Assembly (NCBI GenBank): GCA_947498845.1
Contig: CANMLX010000005.1
Span: 1-64,000, forward strand
Direction of reading: 5' to 3'
Length of the DNA: 64,000 nucleotides
From: an uncultured Flavobacteriaceae bacterium
Lineage (GTDB): Bacteria; Bacteroidota; Bacteroidia; Flavobacteriales; Flavobacteriaceae
In this document: piece by piece, positions 53,256 to 62,902 of the stretch
Layout: each line of letters starts with the position of its first letter
How positions within the stretch are numbered: position 1 is the stretch's first letter
The notes under the pieces: generated by a model
Seen by the model: the letters and a program-made list of their open reading frames with translations, nothing else
The model's database searches: none
Told to the model about the DNA's origin: nothing
Program-made: the position numbers and the translations under genes

Positions 53256-54110
53256 TCAATTCTTCCTTAAAAAGCTTTTTTTAAGTTGCTTTTTGAAGTC
53301 TGAAGGAGATAAAGATGTATGTTTTTTAAATAACCGGCTTAAATGGGAAGCATCATCAAATCCAATGTTATATGCAATTTCCTTTGTTGTTTTATCGGTA
53401 TAGATAAGTAAACGTTTTGCTTCTAGTATAATACGTTCATGAATAATTTGTAGTGGACTGGTGCTTAGTTTAGCGAAATTATTTGATAAGGTTTTAGGGG
53501 ATTTAAATAATTTGTCTGCATAATAAGACACACTATGTTCTGTTTTAAAATGAGCTTCTACTAATAAATTAAACTCGCGAAGTAAATCTATTTTGGTGTT
53601 TTTTGAAGATTCAATAAAACCTTCTTTAGCTTTTAATAAACGTGTACTTATAATAATAAAACGCGCCATAAGCATACGTAACATTTCTGCTTGAATGGTA
53701 TCTTTGGTATCTAATTCATCTAAAAAGACTTCATGTAAAGTTGTTAGTTTTCTTTGTTCTTTTTCGTTTAAACCAATGATTGGAATGTGTACATTTCCAA
53801 AGAATAAAATTCCAGCACAACTTACTTCCTGATCGTGATCTTTTATACAATAAAACTCTCGGTTAAATTGGTATATAACCAGGTTTTTACCTGATACAAA
53901 TTGAAAATATTGCACTGTAGTTAAAGCAAAAATACTATTAGGCGCTATAGTGTATGGAATACTATCTACAATAATTTCTGCCTGCGATGTTGTTGTTCTT
54001 ACAAAAGTGTATAAATCGGGTTGTTTTGTTGTTCTATAAGGTGTTAGTAATTCCTCATCTCCTATTTTTAGGATCGCTTTGGTAGAAAATTCAGTAAATG
54101 TTTGTTGCAT
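53256..54110 (-). CDS. AraC-family transcriptional regulator
   Basis: A 284-residue regulator with an N-terminal sensor of no sure family (about 1-170) and a C-terminal double HTH (about 185-280: HSVSYYADKLFKSPKTLSNNFAKLS, and TKEIAYNIGFDDASHLSRLFKKHTSLSPSDFK). This is the group of stand-alone AraC activators frequent in Flavobacteriia, often next to redox or peroxidase-like genes as here. It would control the AhpD-like gene and perhaps the cupredoxin-like gene downstream. Confidence 0.9.
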   Translation of the reverse strand: MQQTFTEFSTKAILKIGDEELLTPYRTTKQPDLYTFVRTTTSQAEIIVDSIPYTIAPNSIFALTTVQYFQFVSGKNLVIYQFNREFYCIKDHDQEVSCAGILFFGNVHIPIIGLNEKEQRKLTTLHEVFLDELDTKDTIQAEMLRMLMARFIIISTRLLKAKEGFIESSKNTKIDLLREFNLLVEAHFKTEHSVSYYADKLFKSPKTLSNNFAKLSTSPLQIIHERIILEAKRLLIYTDKTTKEIAYNIGFDDASHLSRLFKKHTSLSPSDFKKQLKKSFLRKN

Positions 54111-54164
54111 GTAGAGTTTGTCTTATTATCTCTTATAACATTACAGAGCTGTTTATACTATTTA

Positions 54165-54184
54165 TACCAATTCTTAAATGGATT
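54165..54184. repeat. Orphan family A end overlapping the OmpA-gene stop
   Basis: TACCAATTCTTAAATGGATT matches the first 20 bp of the family A terminus with a single difference. It runs into the stop codon (54183-54185) of the OmpA lipoprotein gene. No opposite end is present nearby. Confidence 0.6.
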
Positions 54185-54893
54185 AATTTCCAGAAGAAGC
54201 CTTAACCTTTGCTTCCTCTATCATTTTTTCACTTGGTAAAACAACTATGTTGACGCGTCTGTTTTTTGCACGTCCTTCTGTAGTAGAGTTATCGTAAATA
54301 GGTTTAGTTTCTCCAAACCAATTCGTTGTTAATCGGCCTGAGCTAATTCCATTTTGTGTTAAAAAATTAGTTACAGATTCTGCTCTATTTTTTGATAGTG
54401 TCATGTTGTAATTTGCATCTCCAGAACTATCTGTATGACCAACAATTAACATATTGGTATCTGGGTTTTCCTTAAAAATTGATATGAGTTTATTTAGTGT
54501 GCTTTCAGATGCTGTATTGATGTTATGCTTGTTAGTAGCAAAGTATACCCCACTTCCGTCTTCAAAAGTAACAACAATGCCTTGGTCAACACGTTCAACT
54601 ATTGCTCCGGGGACTTCTTCTTCAATTTTTTGAGCTTCCTTATCCATTTTGTTTCCAATAAGCACTCCAGCAGCACCTCCAACAACACCGCCTATAATAG
54701 CGCCTAACTCACCATTACCACCTTTACCTGCGTTATTACCTATAATAGCTCCTAAAATAGCGCCACCAGCTGCTCCTATCACAGCTCCTTTTTGTTTGTT
54801 ATTTGCATTTTGAATTGGTTTACAATTAGAGAAAGTAAACGTAATTACAATGGCTAATAAAATGATTGAAATTTTTTTATAAAATGTTTTCAT
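54183..54893 (-). CDS. OmpA-family lipoprotein with glycine zipper
   Basis: A 236-residue lipoprotein with lipobox TFSNC (cysteine at 24). A glycine-zipper segment (about 36-82: GAVIGAAGGAILGAIIGNNAGKGGNG and following) probably inserts in or spans a membrane. The C-terminal OmpA/MotB domain (about 120-225) contains the peptidoglycan-binding set VGHTDSSGDANYN and LSKNRAESV, plus RAKNRRVNI. It would link the outer membrane to the cell wall. It follows the lipocalin-like gene on the same strand with a 50-bp gap, so co-transcription is likely. Confidence 0.93.
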   Translation of the reverse strand: MKTFYKKISIILLAIVITFTFSNCKPIQNANNKQKGAVIGAAGGAILGAIIGNNAGKGGNGELGAIIGGVVGGAAGVLIGNKMDKEAQKIEEEVPGAIVERVDQGIVVTFEDGSGVYFATNKHNINTASESTLNKLISIFKENPDTNMLIVGHTDSSGDANYNMTLSKNRAESVTNFLTQNGISSGRLTTNWFGETKPIYDNSTTEGRAKNRRVNIVVLPSEKMIEEAKVKASSGN

Positions 54894-54943
54894 AGCTTTA
54901 ATTATTTAATTTTTTTTAAATCGAAATTACCGATATGTAGAAT

Positions 54944-55414
54944 TTATAATTTTGAAAAATTCATAGTAATTATAAAAGGAGACCCTTCAACAGAAACAGT
55001 CTGTTTCCATTGCATTGTAGTATCTGATAAAGCAGAAAGGTTTAATCTAAATCCTTGATTAGTAATTGATTTTCTTTTTTTGTTGGTAGGTTTTAGTAGA
55101 AAGTCATATAACCCAGTTACTTTATCTACTTCGTCTATCGTGAAAATAAAATGTCTGTCACCATTATTACAACTGGTATTATTGATAGTGTAAATACCTG
55201 TATTGTTATTTGGAATAAATTTCCATGTACTGTTCTCGAAACAGCTTTTATTTTCATCATCTAAAAGTGTGACATTGAACGTTCCCGATTTATTGTAGGT
55301 TATAGAATTTAATGTCCAATCGCCTTTAATTACGTTATTAGATGTTCTAACGGTCTTAGAACTACCACATGAAAACAGAGTTAGGGTTAATACTATTAAT
55401 GCTATTTTTTTCAT
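54944..55414 (-). CDS. Lipocalin-like lipoprotein
   Basis: A 156-residue lipoprotein (lipobox LTLFSC, cysteine 16) with the lipocalin-like opening VIKGDWTLNSITY and later strands STWKFIPNNNTGIYTI and TMQWKQTVSVEG. Proteins of this kind in Bacteroidota are periplasm-facing small beta-barrels of unknown ligand. Two cysteines (SCFEN and NTSCNNG) could form a disulfide. It precedes the OmpA-family gene in a probable two-gene unit. Confidence 0.78.
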   Translation of the reverse strand: MKKIALIVLTLTLFSCGSSKTVRTSNNVIKGDWTLNSITYNKSGTFNVTLLDDENKSCFENSTWKFIPNNNTGIYTINNTSCNNGDRHFIFTIDEVDKVTGLYDFLLKPTNKKRKSITNQGFRLNLSALSDTTMQWKQTVSVEGSPFIITMNFSKL

Positions 55415-55513
55415 AAACTTTTAATTTTTCAATTCAAGTGAAATTAATAAAGACACCTTTTTTAAAGGTTTGTTTTCTTAACTTCTTTATGGTTATTTAC
55501 GAAAAAACAAAGC

Positions 55514-55537
55514 ATTTAGTTCATTTTTGAACCAAAT
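55514..55537 (-). terminator. Possible terminator after metG
   Basis: On the minus strand ATTTGGTTCA pairs with TGAACTAAAT (one mismatch) around a 4-nt loop, followed by GCTTTGTTTTTTC. It stands 45 bp after the metG stop. Confidence 0.45.
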
Positions 55538-55582
55538 GTCGAAGTTGCAACTTTTAAGCTTTGGTGTTATCAATCATAATAT

Positions 55583-57655
55583 TTAACTCACTTGCAACCC
55601 ATTACCTACACTAGCGTCATCAGGATTAATAAATACTAAATTACCTTCGGGTGTCTCTGTCATTAAAATCATACCTTCGCTTTCTACACCACGTAAGGCT
55701 CTTGGAGCAAGATTTACGAGAACAGTAACGCGTTTTCCTATCACTTCTTCGGCAGAAAAGCTTTCGGCAATTCCAGATACGATTGTTCTTGTGTCTATAC
55801 CCGTATCGACTTTAAGTTTTAGCAGTTTTTTAGTTTTTGGCATTTTTTCGGCTTCCAAAATAGTGCCTACACGAATGTCTAATTTTGTAAAGTCTTCAAA
55901 AGTAATGGTGTCTTTTTGTGGGGCTACTGTTTTATTAGCAGCTTCATTCGCTTTTTTACTAGCCTCTAGCTTATCTAATTGTGCCTGTATGGTTGCATCT
56001 TCTATTTTGGTGAATAGTAATTCGGCTTTACCCTTTTGAATTTGGTGTTGGGCAGGTAGTAAGACATCAGCAGTTGAAATGTCGTTCCATGATATCTCGA
56101 CTGCACTCGATGTGATATTAAGAATGCCTTTAAGTTTTCCAGAAGTAAATGGTAAAAATGGTTCACTTAATGTGGCCAAAGCAGACGCAATTTGCAACGC
56201 CACATACATAATAGTTTGCGTGCGCGCTTCATCTTCTTTTATGGTTTTCCAGGGTTCTTCATCGGCGAGATACTTATTTCCTAAACGCGCTAAATTCATT
56301 AATTCCTGACCTGCTTCTCTAAAACGGTAACGCTCTATAGAACTAGCAATAACATTTGGATAGGCTTTTATGGCTGCTAAAGTATCTTCATCTATTTTTT
56401 GGAAATTAGACGGCTTTGGTACAATGCCTTCGTAATATTTGTTAGTTAGTACCACAACACGATTAATAAAATTACCAAAAATAGCCACCAACTCGTTATT
56501 ATTTCTAGCTTGAAAATCTTTCCAGGTAAAATCGTTATCCTTAGTTTCTGGCGCATTAGCATTTAAAGCATAACGTAATACATCTTGCTGTCCTGGGAAT
56601 TCCTTTAAATAATCTGGTAACCAAACCGCCCAGTTTTTTGAGGTAGATAATTTGTTGCCTTCTAAATTTAAAAATTCGTTAGCTGGAACATTATCAGGCA
56701 AAATATAAGAGCCTTCTGCCTTTAACATTGCAGGGAAAATAATACAATGGAAAACAATATTATCTTTACCTATAAAGTGCACTAATTTAGTGTCCTTGTC
56801 TTTCCAATATGGCTCCCAATCTTTGCCTTCGCGAGCAGCCCATTCTTTGGTAGAAGATATGTAGCCTATAGGTGCATCGAACCACACATAAAGTACTTTG
56901 CCTTCGCCGCCTTTGGCTGGTACTGGAATTCCCCAATTTAAATCACGGGTTACGGCTCTTGGACGTAGACCATCATCAATCCAGGATTTACATTGTCCAT
57001 AAACATTAGGCTTCCAATCTTTTTTATGGTCTTTTAAAATCCATTCTTTTAAGAACGCTTCATGTTTATCTAAAGGTAGATACCAATGTTTGGTTTGTTT
57101 TAATGTGGGGGTATTTCCTGTGATTGCCGATTTAGGATTAATTAAATCGGTTGCGTTATGGCTGGTACCACACTGTTCACATTGGTCACCATAACTTTCT
57201 TCGAAGCCACACTTTGGGCATGTACCAATAATAAAGCGATCTGCTAAAAACTGATTAGCTTTCTCATCATATAATTGCTCGGAAGTTTCTTCTATAAATT
57301 CATCTTTTTTATCTAAGGTTTTAAAAAACGCCGATGCTGTTTCATGATGAATAGGAGCAGAGGTACGCGAATAATTATCGTATGTGATCCCAAAATCTTC
57401 AAACGACTGCTTTATAATAGCGTGGTATTTATCAACAATATCTTGAGGTGTTACACCTTCGTTTTTTGCTTTTATAGTTATTGGTACACCATGCTCATCA
57501 CTACCTCCAATAAATGCAACATCATGTCCTGTTAAGCGTAAATAACGTGCATAGATATCGGCAGGGACATAAACCCCTGCTAAATGACCTATGTGTATAG
57601 GGCCATTAGTATAGGGAAGGGCAGTGGTGATGGTATAGCGTTTTGGCTTATTCAT
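55583..57655 (-). CDS. metG: Methionyl-tRNA synthetase
   Basis: A class I synthetase of about 690 residues from the chosen start ([19 protein letters not shown]), which places the HIGH motif (PIHIGHLAG) at the usual distance. The ATG at 57724 would add 23 unlike residues. It has a zinc-knuckle [18 protein letters not shown], a KMSKS-type loop here reading KLSTSK, an anticodon-binding helical domain, and a C-terminal EMAP/Trbp111-like tRNA-binding domain ([21 protein letters not shown] to the end). This makes it the dimeric, C-terminally extended bacterial form. Charging of tRNA-Met is essential. Confidence 0.97.
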   Translation of the reverse strand: MNKPKRYTITTALPYTNGPIHIGHLAGVYVPADIYARYLRLTGHDVAFIGGSDEHGVPITIKAKNEGVTPQDIVDKYHAIIKQSFEDFGITYDNYSRTSAPIHHETASAFFKTLDKKDEFIEETSEQLYDEKANQFLADRFIIGTCPKCGFEESYGDQCEQCGTSHNATDLINPKSAITGNTPTLKQTKHWYLPLDKHEAFLKEWILKDHKKDWKPNVYGQCKSWIDDGLRPRAVTRDLNWGIPVPAKGGEGKVLYVWFDAPIGYISSTKEWAAREGKDWEPYWKDKDTKLVHFIGKDNIVFHCIIFPAMLKAEGSYILPDNVPANEFLNLEGNKLSTSKNWAVWLPDYLKEFPGQQDVLRYALNANAPETKDNDFTWKDFQARNNNELVAIFGNFINRVVVLTNKYYEGIVPKPSNFQKIDEDTLAAIKAYPNVIASSIERYRFREAGQELMNLARLGNKYLADEEPWKTIKEDEARTQTIMYVALQIASALATLSEPFLPFTSGKLKGILNITSSAVEISWNDISTADVLLPAQHQIQKGKAELLFTKIEDATIQAQLDKLEASKKANEAANKTVAPQKDTITFEDFTKLDIRVGTILEAEKMPKTKKLLKLKVDTGIDTRTIVSGIAESFSAEEVIGKRVTVLVNLAPRALRGVESEGMILMTETPEGNLVFINPDDASVGNGLQVS

Positions 57656-57888
57656 TTTGAAACTCTTATTGTTAGATCGATCACAGTCGAATTCTTCTTC
57701 ATTTAAAGGCGTAAAAGTACACATTTTAAGGGCTTATCTGAAAAAAAATATGCTACTCTTAAAACTATTGAATACAAGAGTTATAATTGAAATCCCGCCT
57801 TTATGCAGGATTAGTTCAACTTACAATTTTAATTTCGTCATGCGAGGTATTAAAATTGAGTTTCACTAAAAAAATGTACATTTACAGT

Positions 57889-58905
57889 ATGTCAAAAAAA
57901 CAACTCATTATAAGTCTGTTTTGTGCCATTTTTTTCTTCGGAAATAAAGCCATAATAGCTCAAAATACGCCAATTGAAAAACAGAATACTACTGTGAAAC
58001 AACCACCATATTTAAAAGCAGGAGACACGGTTGCTATAGTTGCCCCTGCAGGTATTTTAAAAAACAGGGAAGCAGAAATAACCAAGGCCAAAGTGCTTCT
58101 TAAGCGTTGGGGATTACACGCTATTGTTAGTAAACATGTATTTAATAAAGCAGACCATTTTGCAGGGACAGATGATGAGCGCTGTGAAGACTTTCAAAAA
58201 GCGTTGGATGATCCAAAAATTAAAGCCATTTGGTGTGCCAGAGGAGGCTATGGCTCGGTAAGAATACTAGATAAACTGGATTGGTCTAAGTTTAAAAAAC
58301 ATCCAAAATGGGTGATTGGGTATTCAGATATTACAGCGATTCACAACCAAATTCATAATGAAGGTGTACAATCCATACATGCTATGATGTGTACTAGTTT
58401 ACAAGATACTTCCGAAACTATAGAAGAGACCATAGCCACATTTAAAAAGGCCATTTTTGGAACGGCTTTAAATTACACCTTAGTAGGATCTAAATATAAC
58501 CAAGTAGGCTCTGCTACAGGTAAATTAGTAGGAGGCAATTTAACAATGTTGCATACCATGTTGGGATCTAAAACGAGTATAGATACCTCTGGTAAAATTT
58601 TATTTATTGAAGAAATAGGGGAGTATAGGTATCATGTAGATCGTATGTTGCAAAGTTTAAAGCGTGCTGGATATTTCGATAATTGTAAGGGGCTCATTAT
58701 TGGCGATTTTACTAAAACAAAAAAGAATACCACACCTTGGGGTAAGTCTACACAGCAATTAATACTAGATGTTGTAAGTGAATATGGTTTTCCTGTAGCG
58801 TTTAATATGCATGCTGGTCATGCAAAGGATAATAGAGCGCTAATTCTAGGTAGAAAAGTTGAGCTAATAGCAACTAAAGAGCAGGCTAAGGTTGTGTTTG
58901 AATAA
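57889..58905 (+). CDS. LD-carboxypeptidase (S66), exported form
   Basis: About 338 residues from the chosen start (MSKKQLIISLFCAIFFFGNKAIIAQ), a signal peptide; an upstream ATG at 57787 would put 34 extra residues before it. The S66 serine peptidase fold carries the nucleophile Ser in GGYGSVRIL, the Glu in LFIEEIGEYRYHVDRML and the His in NMHAGHAKDNR. It trims the terminal D-Ala from tetrapeptide stems of muropeptides. Many homologues are cytoplasmic; the signal suggests this one acts in the periplasm. It is divergent from metG. Confidence 0.9.
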   Translation: MSKKQLIISLFCAIFFFGNKAIIAQNTPIEKQNTTVKQPPYLKAGDTVAIVAPAGILKNREAEITKAKVLLKRWGLHAIVSKHVFNKADHFAGTDDERCEDFQKALDDPKIKAIWCARGGYGSVRILDKLDWSKFKKHPKWVIGYSDITAIHNQIHNEGVQSIHAMMCTSLQDTSETIEETIATFKKAIFGTALNYTLVGSKYNQVGSATGKLVGGNLTMLHTMLGSKTSIDTSGKILFIEEIGEYRYHVDRMLQSLKRAGYFDNCKGLIIGDFTKTKKNTTPWGKSTQQLILDVVSEYGFPVAFNMHAGHAKDNRALILGRKVELIATKEQAKVVFE

Positions 58906-58936
58906 AATATATATTCTCTAACGAAACATTGAAATT

Positions 58937-59811
58937 ATGGGACTATTAAATAAGTTATTTGGTAAAAAAAAGAATGTAAGAAAGCGTGAAGGTAACCCTG
59001 ATGTTTATGATATGCCTTCTGAAAATGAAAGGATGAATTGGGGTATGGAAAAGCCAGGTTAACGTTGCATTATTTTGAAAGTTGTTTAGCGAACCCTAAG
59101 AACGGACAAGATTATTTTTCGATAAAGGCAAGAGTAGAGGACCATGGAAAAACAGAACATATATGGCTTCTTGAACCTAATTTTGATAGTGATGGTAATA
59201 TTTATGGTATCGTTGGAAATGAACCTATTGATGTAAAAAATGTAGCTATTAATCAAAACATAGGGATTACTTTAGATTATGTATCGGATTGGATGATTAT
59301 TGAGAATGGAAGACTTATAGGGGGTTATACGATTAGAGCTATAAGAGATGGGTTAACTGGTGGTGCTTTAGAAAATTTTGACAAAAGTTTAGGAGGTATG
59401 TTTATAGATGAAGGCGAAGATTATTTTATGCCAAATTTTGAAACTCCAGAAGGTGCTATTTTAGCTTTAGAAGAAGCTTATGATAATGATGATTTAGAAG
59501 AAGCTATTGCTTGTAAAGACTTCTATAAAGAAGCCGAGTTTATGTTGAAAAAAACAGTAAAAATAGACCTTGATGAGTCTCTTGTTACTAAAACGGCCGA
59601 TGTGTTAAAACTTTCGTTTATAGAAAACATGAAAGAACACGGAATGCCTAAATTTACAGGTATTAAAAGAGCTTTTAGAAGACAGAAAGTATCCGATGAG
59701 CATTATATAATCACAGAAATTTGTTATTATCCAGATGGCGGAAAATCTTCAGAAAAATTAAATACTTATAAAGTAAATAATCAATGGAAAGTTCTTGGAT
59801 TAGAGAACTAA
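58937..59811 (+). pseudogene. DUF2314-domain protein gene with a frameshift
   Basis: The reading starts at ATG 58937 (MGLLNKLFGKKKNVRKREG) and stops at 59060-59062 after 41 residues. The rest of the protein, LTLHYFESCLANPKNGQDYF to NNQWKVLGLEN, is open in another frame from 59038 onward. Restoring one A in the AAAA run at 59049-59052 would join MNWGMEK to ARLTLHYF in one protein of about 290 residues. The C-terminal part holds a DUF2314-like domain (MFIDEGEDYFMPNFETPEGAILALEEA). A real mutation, programmed slippage and a sequence error are all possible. The gene overlaps the convergent polA stop by 3 bp. Confidence 0.7.
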
Positions 59812-62645
59812 TGTGCCTCCAACCAATTATCACCAATATCTAAATCGACATCCAAAGGCACCGCTAATTTAAATGCGTTTTCCATTTCGGTTTTAATAAG
59901 GGTTTTCATGGTTTCTAATTCGGGTTTGTAAACATCAAACACCAATTCATCATGCACTTGTAGCAGCATTTTTGTTTTATAATTCCCTGCTTCAAGTTTG
60001 TTATGAATATTAATCATGGCTATTTTAATAATATCGGCGGCACTCCCTTGTATAGGGGCATTCACAGCATTACGCTCAGCAGCACCTCGTACTACGGCAT
60101 TTCGGGAATTAATATCTTTTAAGTAACGACGTCTCCCTAAAACCGTTTGTACATACCCATTATCACGAGCAAAATCCACTTGCGTACTCATATAGTTACG
60201 TAGTTTAGGATACGTTTCATAATAGGTGTCTATAAGTTCTTTAGATTCTTTTCTGGATAAATTGGTTTGATTACTTAAACCAAAGGCAGAAACGCCATAA
60301 ATAATCCCAAAGTTTACTGTTTTGGCATTACTACGTTGTTCTCGTGTTACTTCGTTAATAGGCACATTAAATACTTTTGCTGCAGTAGAAGCGTGAATGT
60401 CTTCTCCATTTTTAAATGCCGAAATCATGGTCTCTTCTTCACTTAATGCTGCAATGATGCGTAGTTCTATCTGGCTATAATCGGCAGCTAACAGTGTGTA
60501 ATCTTTATTTCTTGGTATAAAAGCTTTACGTACTTGTCGACCACGTTCGGTACGAATAGGAATGTTTTGCAGGTTAGGATTGTTGCTACTTAATCTGCCT
60601 GTAGCAGCTACAGTTTGCATGTAATCGGTATGGACATGATTTGTATTGCTATCCACTTGATTAGGTAGTGCGTCTACATAAGTACTTTTTAGTTTAGATA
60701 GCCCTCTAAATTCTAATATGCTTTGGATAATCTCATGATCTTTTGCCAGATAGCTCAAAATGTCTTCGGATGTTGAATATTGCCCCGTTTTAGTTTTTTT
60801 AGGTTTATCTACTAATTTTAGTTTTTCAAACAAAATCACACCTAATTGTTTAGGCGATGCTATGTTAAATTCTTCTCCGGCTTCGGTGTAAATTTTAGCT
60901 TCTAACGTTTTAATATCCTTATCAAGTTCTTCAGATAAGGTATTTAAAAATGTTTTATCAAGATTAATACCTTCTAGTTCCATAGCGGCTAAAACGCGTA
61001 GTAAAGGCACTTCAATGTCATCAAATAATTTTTGTGTATTGGCTTCACCTAGTTCATTTTGAAAATGTGCTGCAAGCTGAAGCGTTATATCTGCATCTTC
61101 AACGGCGTACTCTGTTTGTTTTTCCAAAGGAACGTCTCGCATTGATAATTGGTTTTTGCCTTTTTTACCAAGTAACGTTTCAATAGAAATTGGTGTGTAA
61201 TTTAAGTAGGTTTCGGCAAGTACATCCATGTTGTGGCGCATATCTGGATTAATTAAATAATGCGCTAACATGGTATCGAATAATTTGCCTTTTACTTCAA
61301 TATTATATTTTGCTAGTACCTTGATGTCGTATTTTAAATTCTGACCTATTTTTTCAATTGTTTCACTTTCAAAAAACGGACGTAATGCTTCAATGAGTTC
61401 CTGAGCTTCGTCTTTATCTTCTGGAAAAGGAAGGTAAAACCCTTTGCCTGTTTCCCAGGAAAAAGCAATGCCAACAAGTTCTGCGGTTAAAGGGTTTAGT
61501 CCAGTTGTTTCAGTATCAAAACAAACCGATGTTTGCTGCATTAGATTTTTAATAAACAGTTTAGTAGCTATGCCAGATGCTATACTTTGATAAAAATGAG
61601 AGGTCGTCTCAGCAGTATTTCTGGTGTATGCTGTAGTGCTTTCGGTTTCACTGGAAGCATCGTCGCCAAATAATGAAAATTGTCCTTGACCAGCAGGGGC
61701 TTGTTTTTTAACTGTTTTTGTTTCGGGAGATGCTGCGGTTGTTGTTTTTGTTGTAGGTGCTTCGACAGAAAATGTCTTTAAAAAATTATCTGTTAGACGT
61801 CTAAATTCTAGTTCCTGAAAAATTTGCTTTACACTTTCAATATTAGGTTCAGACATTTCAAAATCTTGAGCATCGAAAGTAACAGGCACGTCCAGCATAA
61901 TGGTTGCTAGTTTTTTTGAGAGTAATCCCAATTCGCCATTAGCTTCAATTTTCTCTTTCATTTTACCTTTAAGCTCATGTGTATTCGCTAAAAGATTTTC
62001 CATGCTGCCGTATAGCGCTAAAAATTTTTTAGCTGTTTTTTCTCCTACTCCAGGTAATCCGGGGATATTATCACTGGAGTCACCCATCATTCCTAAAAAG
62101 TCAATAACTTGTAGCGGGTCTTTTACCTCAAACTTTTTTTGTACTTCTGGAATTCCCCAAGTCTCATAACCGCCTCCAAAAACTGGGCGGTACATAAAAA
62201 TATTTTCAGAAACCAATTGCGCAAAATCCTTGTCTGGTGTGACCATGTAAGTTTTAAAGCCTTCTTTTTCTGCTTGTTTGGAGAGCGTGCCAATTATATC
62301 ATCGGCTTCGTAGCCTTCCTTAACCATAATGGGGATTTGCATGGCTTTTAAAATGTCGTATATATATGGCACAGCTATTTTTATGGCTTCGGGAGTTTCG
62401 TCTCTGTTCGCCTTATAAGCCTGGTACATTTCCACGCGATCTGCACTGCCTCCTTTATCAAAACAAACAGCTAAATGGTCTGGTCGTTCACGCTTTATAA
62501 CGTCTAAAAGGGAATTCATAAATCCTAAAATAGCAGAAGTATTTGTTCCTTTGGAATTTATTCTTGGGTTTTTAATAAAAGCATAATAACCACGAAAAAT
62601 AAGTGCATAAGCATCTACTAAAAAAAGGCGTTTTTGATCAGACAT
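59808..62645 (-). CDS. polA: DNA polymerase I
   Basis: A 945-residue enzyme for Okazaki-fragment processing and repair. Domains are a 5' nuclease (about 1-290: LVDAYALIFRGYYAF, YEADDIIGTL, MGDSSDNIPGLPGVGEKTA), a 3'-5' exonuclease with intact catalytic residues (CFDTETTGL, and the ExoIII YAVEDAD), and the polymerase domain (motif A DYSQIELRI, motif B RSNAKTVNFGIIYG, motif C QVHDELVFD). All key residues are seen, so proofreading should be active, unlike some Gram-positive PolA. A linker of low complexity (about 295-345, with TKTTTAASPETKTVKK) separates the nuclease from the exonuclease. Length is slightly above E. coli PolA (928). Confidence 0.97.
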   Translation of the reverse strand: MSDQKRLFLVDAYALIFRGYYAFIKNPRINSKGTNTSAILGFMNSLLDVIKRERPDHLAVCFDKGGSADRVEMYQAYKANRDETPEAIKIAVPYIYDILKAMQIPIMVKEGYEADDIIGTLSKQAEKEGFKTYMVTPDKDFAQLVSENIFMYRPVFGGGYETWGIPEVQKKFEVKDPLQVIDFLGMMGDSSDNIPGLPGVGEKTAKKFLALYGSMENLLANTHELKGKMKEKIEANGELGLLSKKLATIMLDVPVTFDAQDFEMSEPNIESVKQIFQELEFRRLTDNFLKTFSVEAPTTKTTTAASPETKTVKKQAPAGQGQFSLFGDDASSETESTTAYTRNTAETTSHFYQSIASGIATKLFIKNLMQQTSVCFDTETTGLNPLTAELVGIAFSWETGKGFYLPFPEDKDEAQELIEALRPFFESETIEKIGQNLKYDIKVLAKYNIEVKGKLFDTMLAHYLINPDMRHNMDVLAETYLNYTPISIETLLGKKGKNQLSMRDVPLEKQTEYAVEDADITLQLAAHFQNELGEANTQKLFDDIEVPLLRVLAAMELEGINLDKTFLNTLSEELDKDIKTLEAKIYTEAGEEFNIASPKQLGVILFEKLKLVDKPKKTKTGQYSTSEDILSYLAKDHEIIQSILEFRGLSKLKSTYVDALPNQVDSNTNHVHTDYMQTVAATGRLSSNNPNLQNIPIRTERGRQVRKAFIPRNKDYTLLAADYSQIELRIIAALSEEETMISAFKNGEDIHASTAAKVFNVPINEVTREQRSNAKTVNFGIIYGVSAFGLSNQTNLSRKESKELIDTYYETYPKLRNYMSTQVDFARDNGYVQTVLGRRRYLKDINSRNAVVRGAAERNAVNAPIQGSAADIIKIAMINIHNKLEAGNYKTKMLLQVHDELVFDVYKPELETMKTLIKTEMENAFKLAVPLDVDLDIGDNWLEAH

Positions 62646-62667
62646 GTTTTTTGTTTTGAAAGAAAAT

Positions 62668-62675
62668 CAAAACTA
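62668..62675 (-). promoter_or_regulatory. -7 element of the polA promoter
   Basis: On the minus strand TAGTTTTG fits TAnnTTTG, 23 bp before the polA start. The -33 region is only T-rich. Confidence 0.45.
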
Positions 62676-62765
62676 CGAAAAGTTAGGCTTAAAAACGATG
62701 TTTAAAAAGTTTTGGTTAATATAATGAGATCAAAATTATTTGCCATTGTAAAAAAGATAACCTTT

Positions 62766-62820
62766 CTAAAGCCTAAAGCCTAAAGCCTAAAGCCTAAAGC
62801 CTAAAGCCTAAAGCTTAAAG
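62766..62820. repeat. Heptanucleotide tandem repeat
   Basis: Six exact GCCTAAA units (62771-62812) are followed by a degenerate GCTTAAA unit and preceded by a partial unit. The array lies in the divergent spacer between polA and the metallophosphoesterase gene. Copy number could vary by slippage. Confidence 0.9.
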
Positions 62821-62902
62821 ACCGCAACTCTTAACTATAAGTTAAATTAAATCTGTTTTTTTAGTATTCATTTAGAATACCACTATTTTTGATAAAAAAA
62901 AT

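Noticed and set aside
62766..62820. Regular repeat that might be read as a CRISPR array
   Set aside because: The units are 7 bp without spacers and there are no cas genes; it is a simple tandem repeat.
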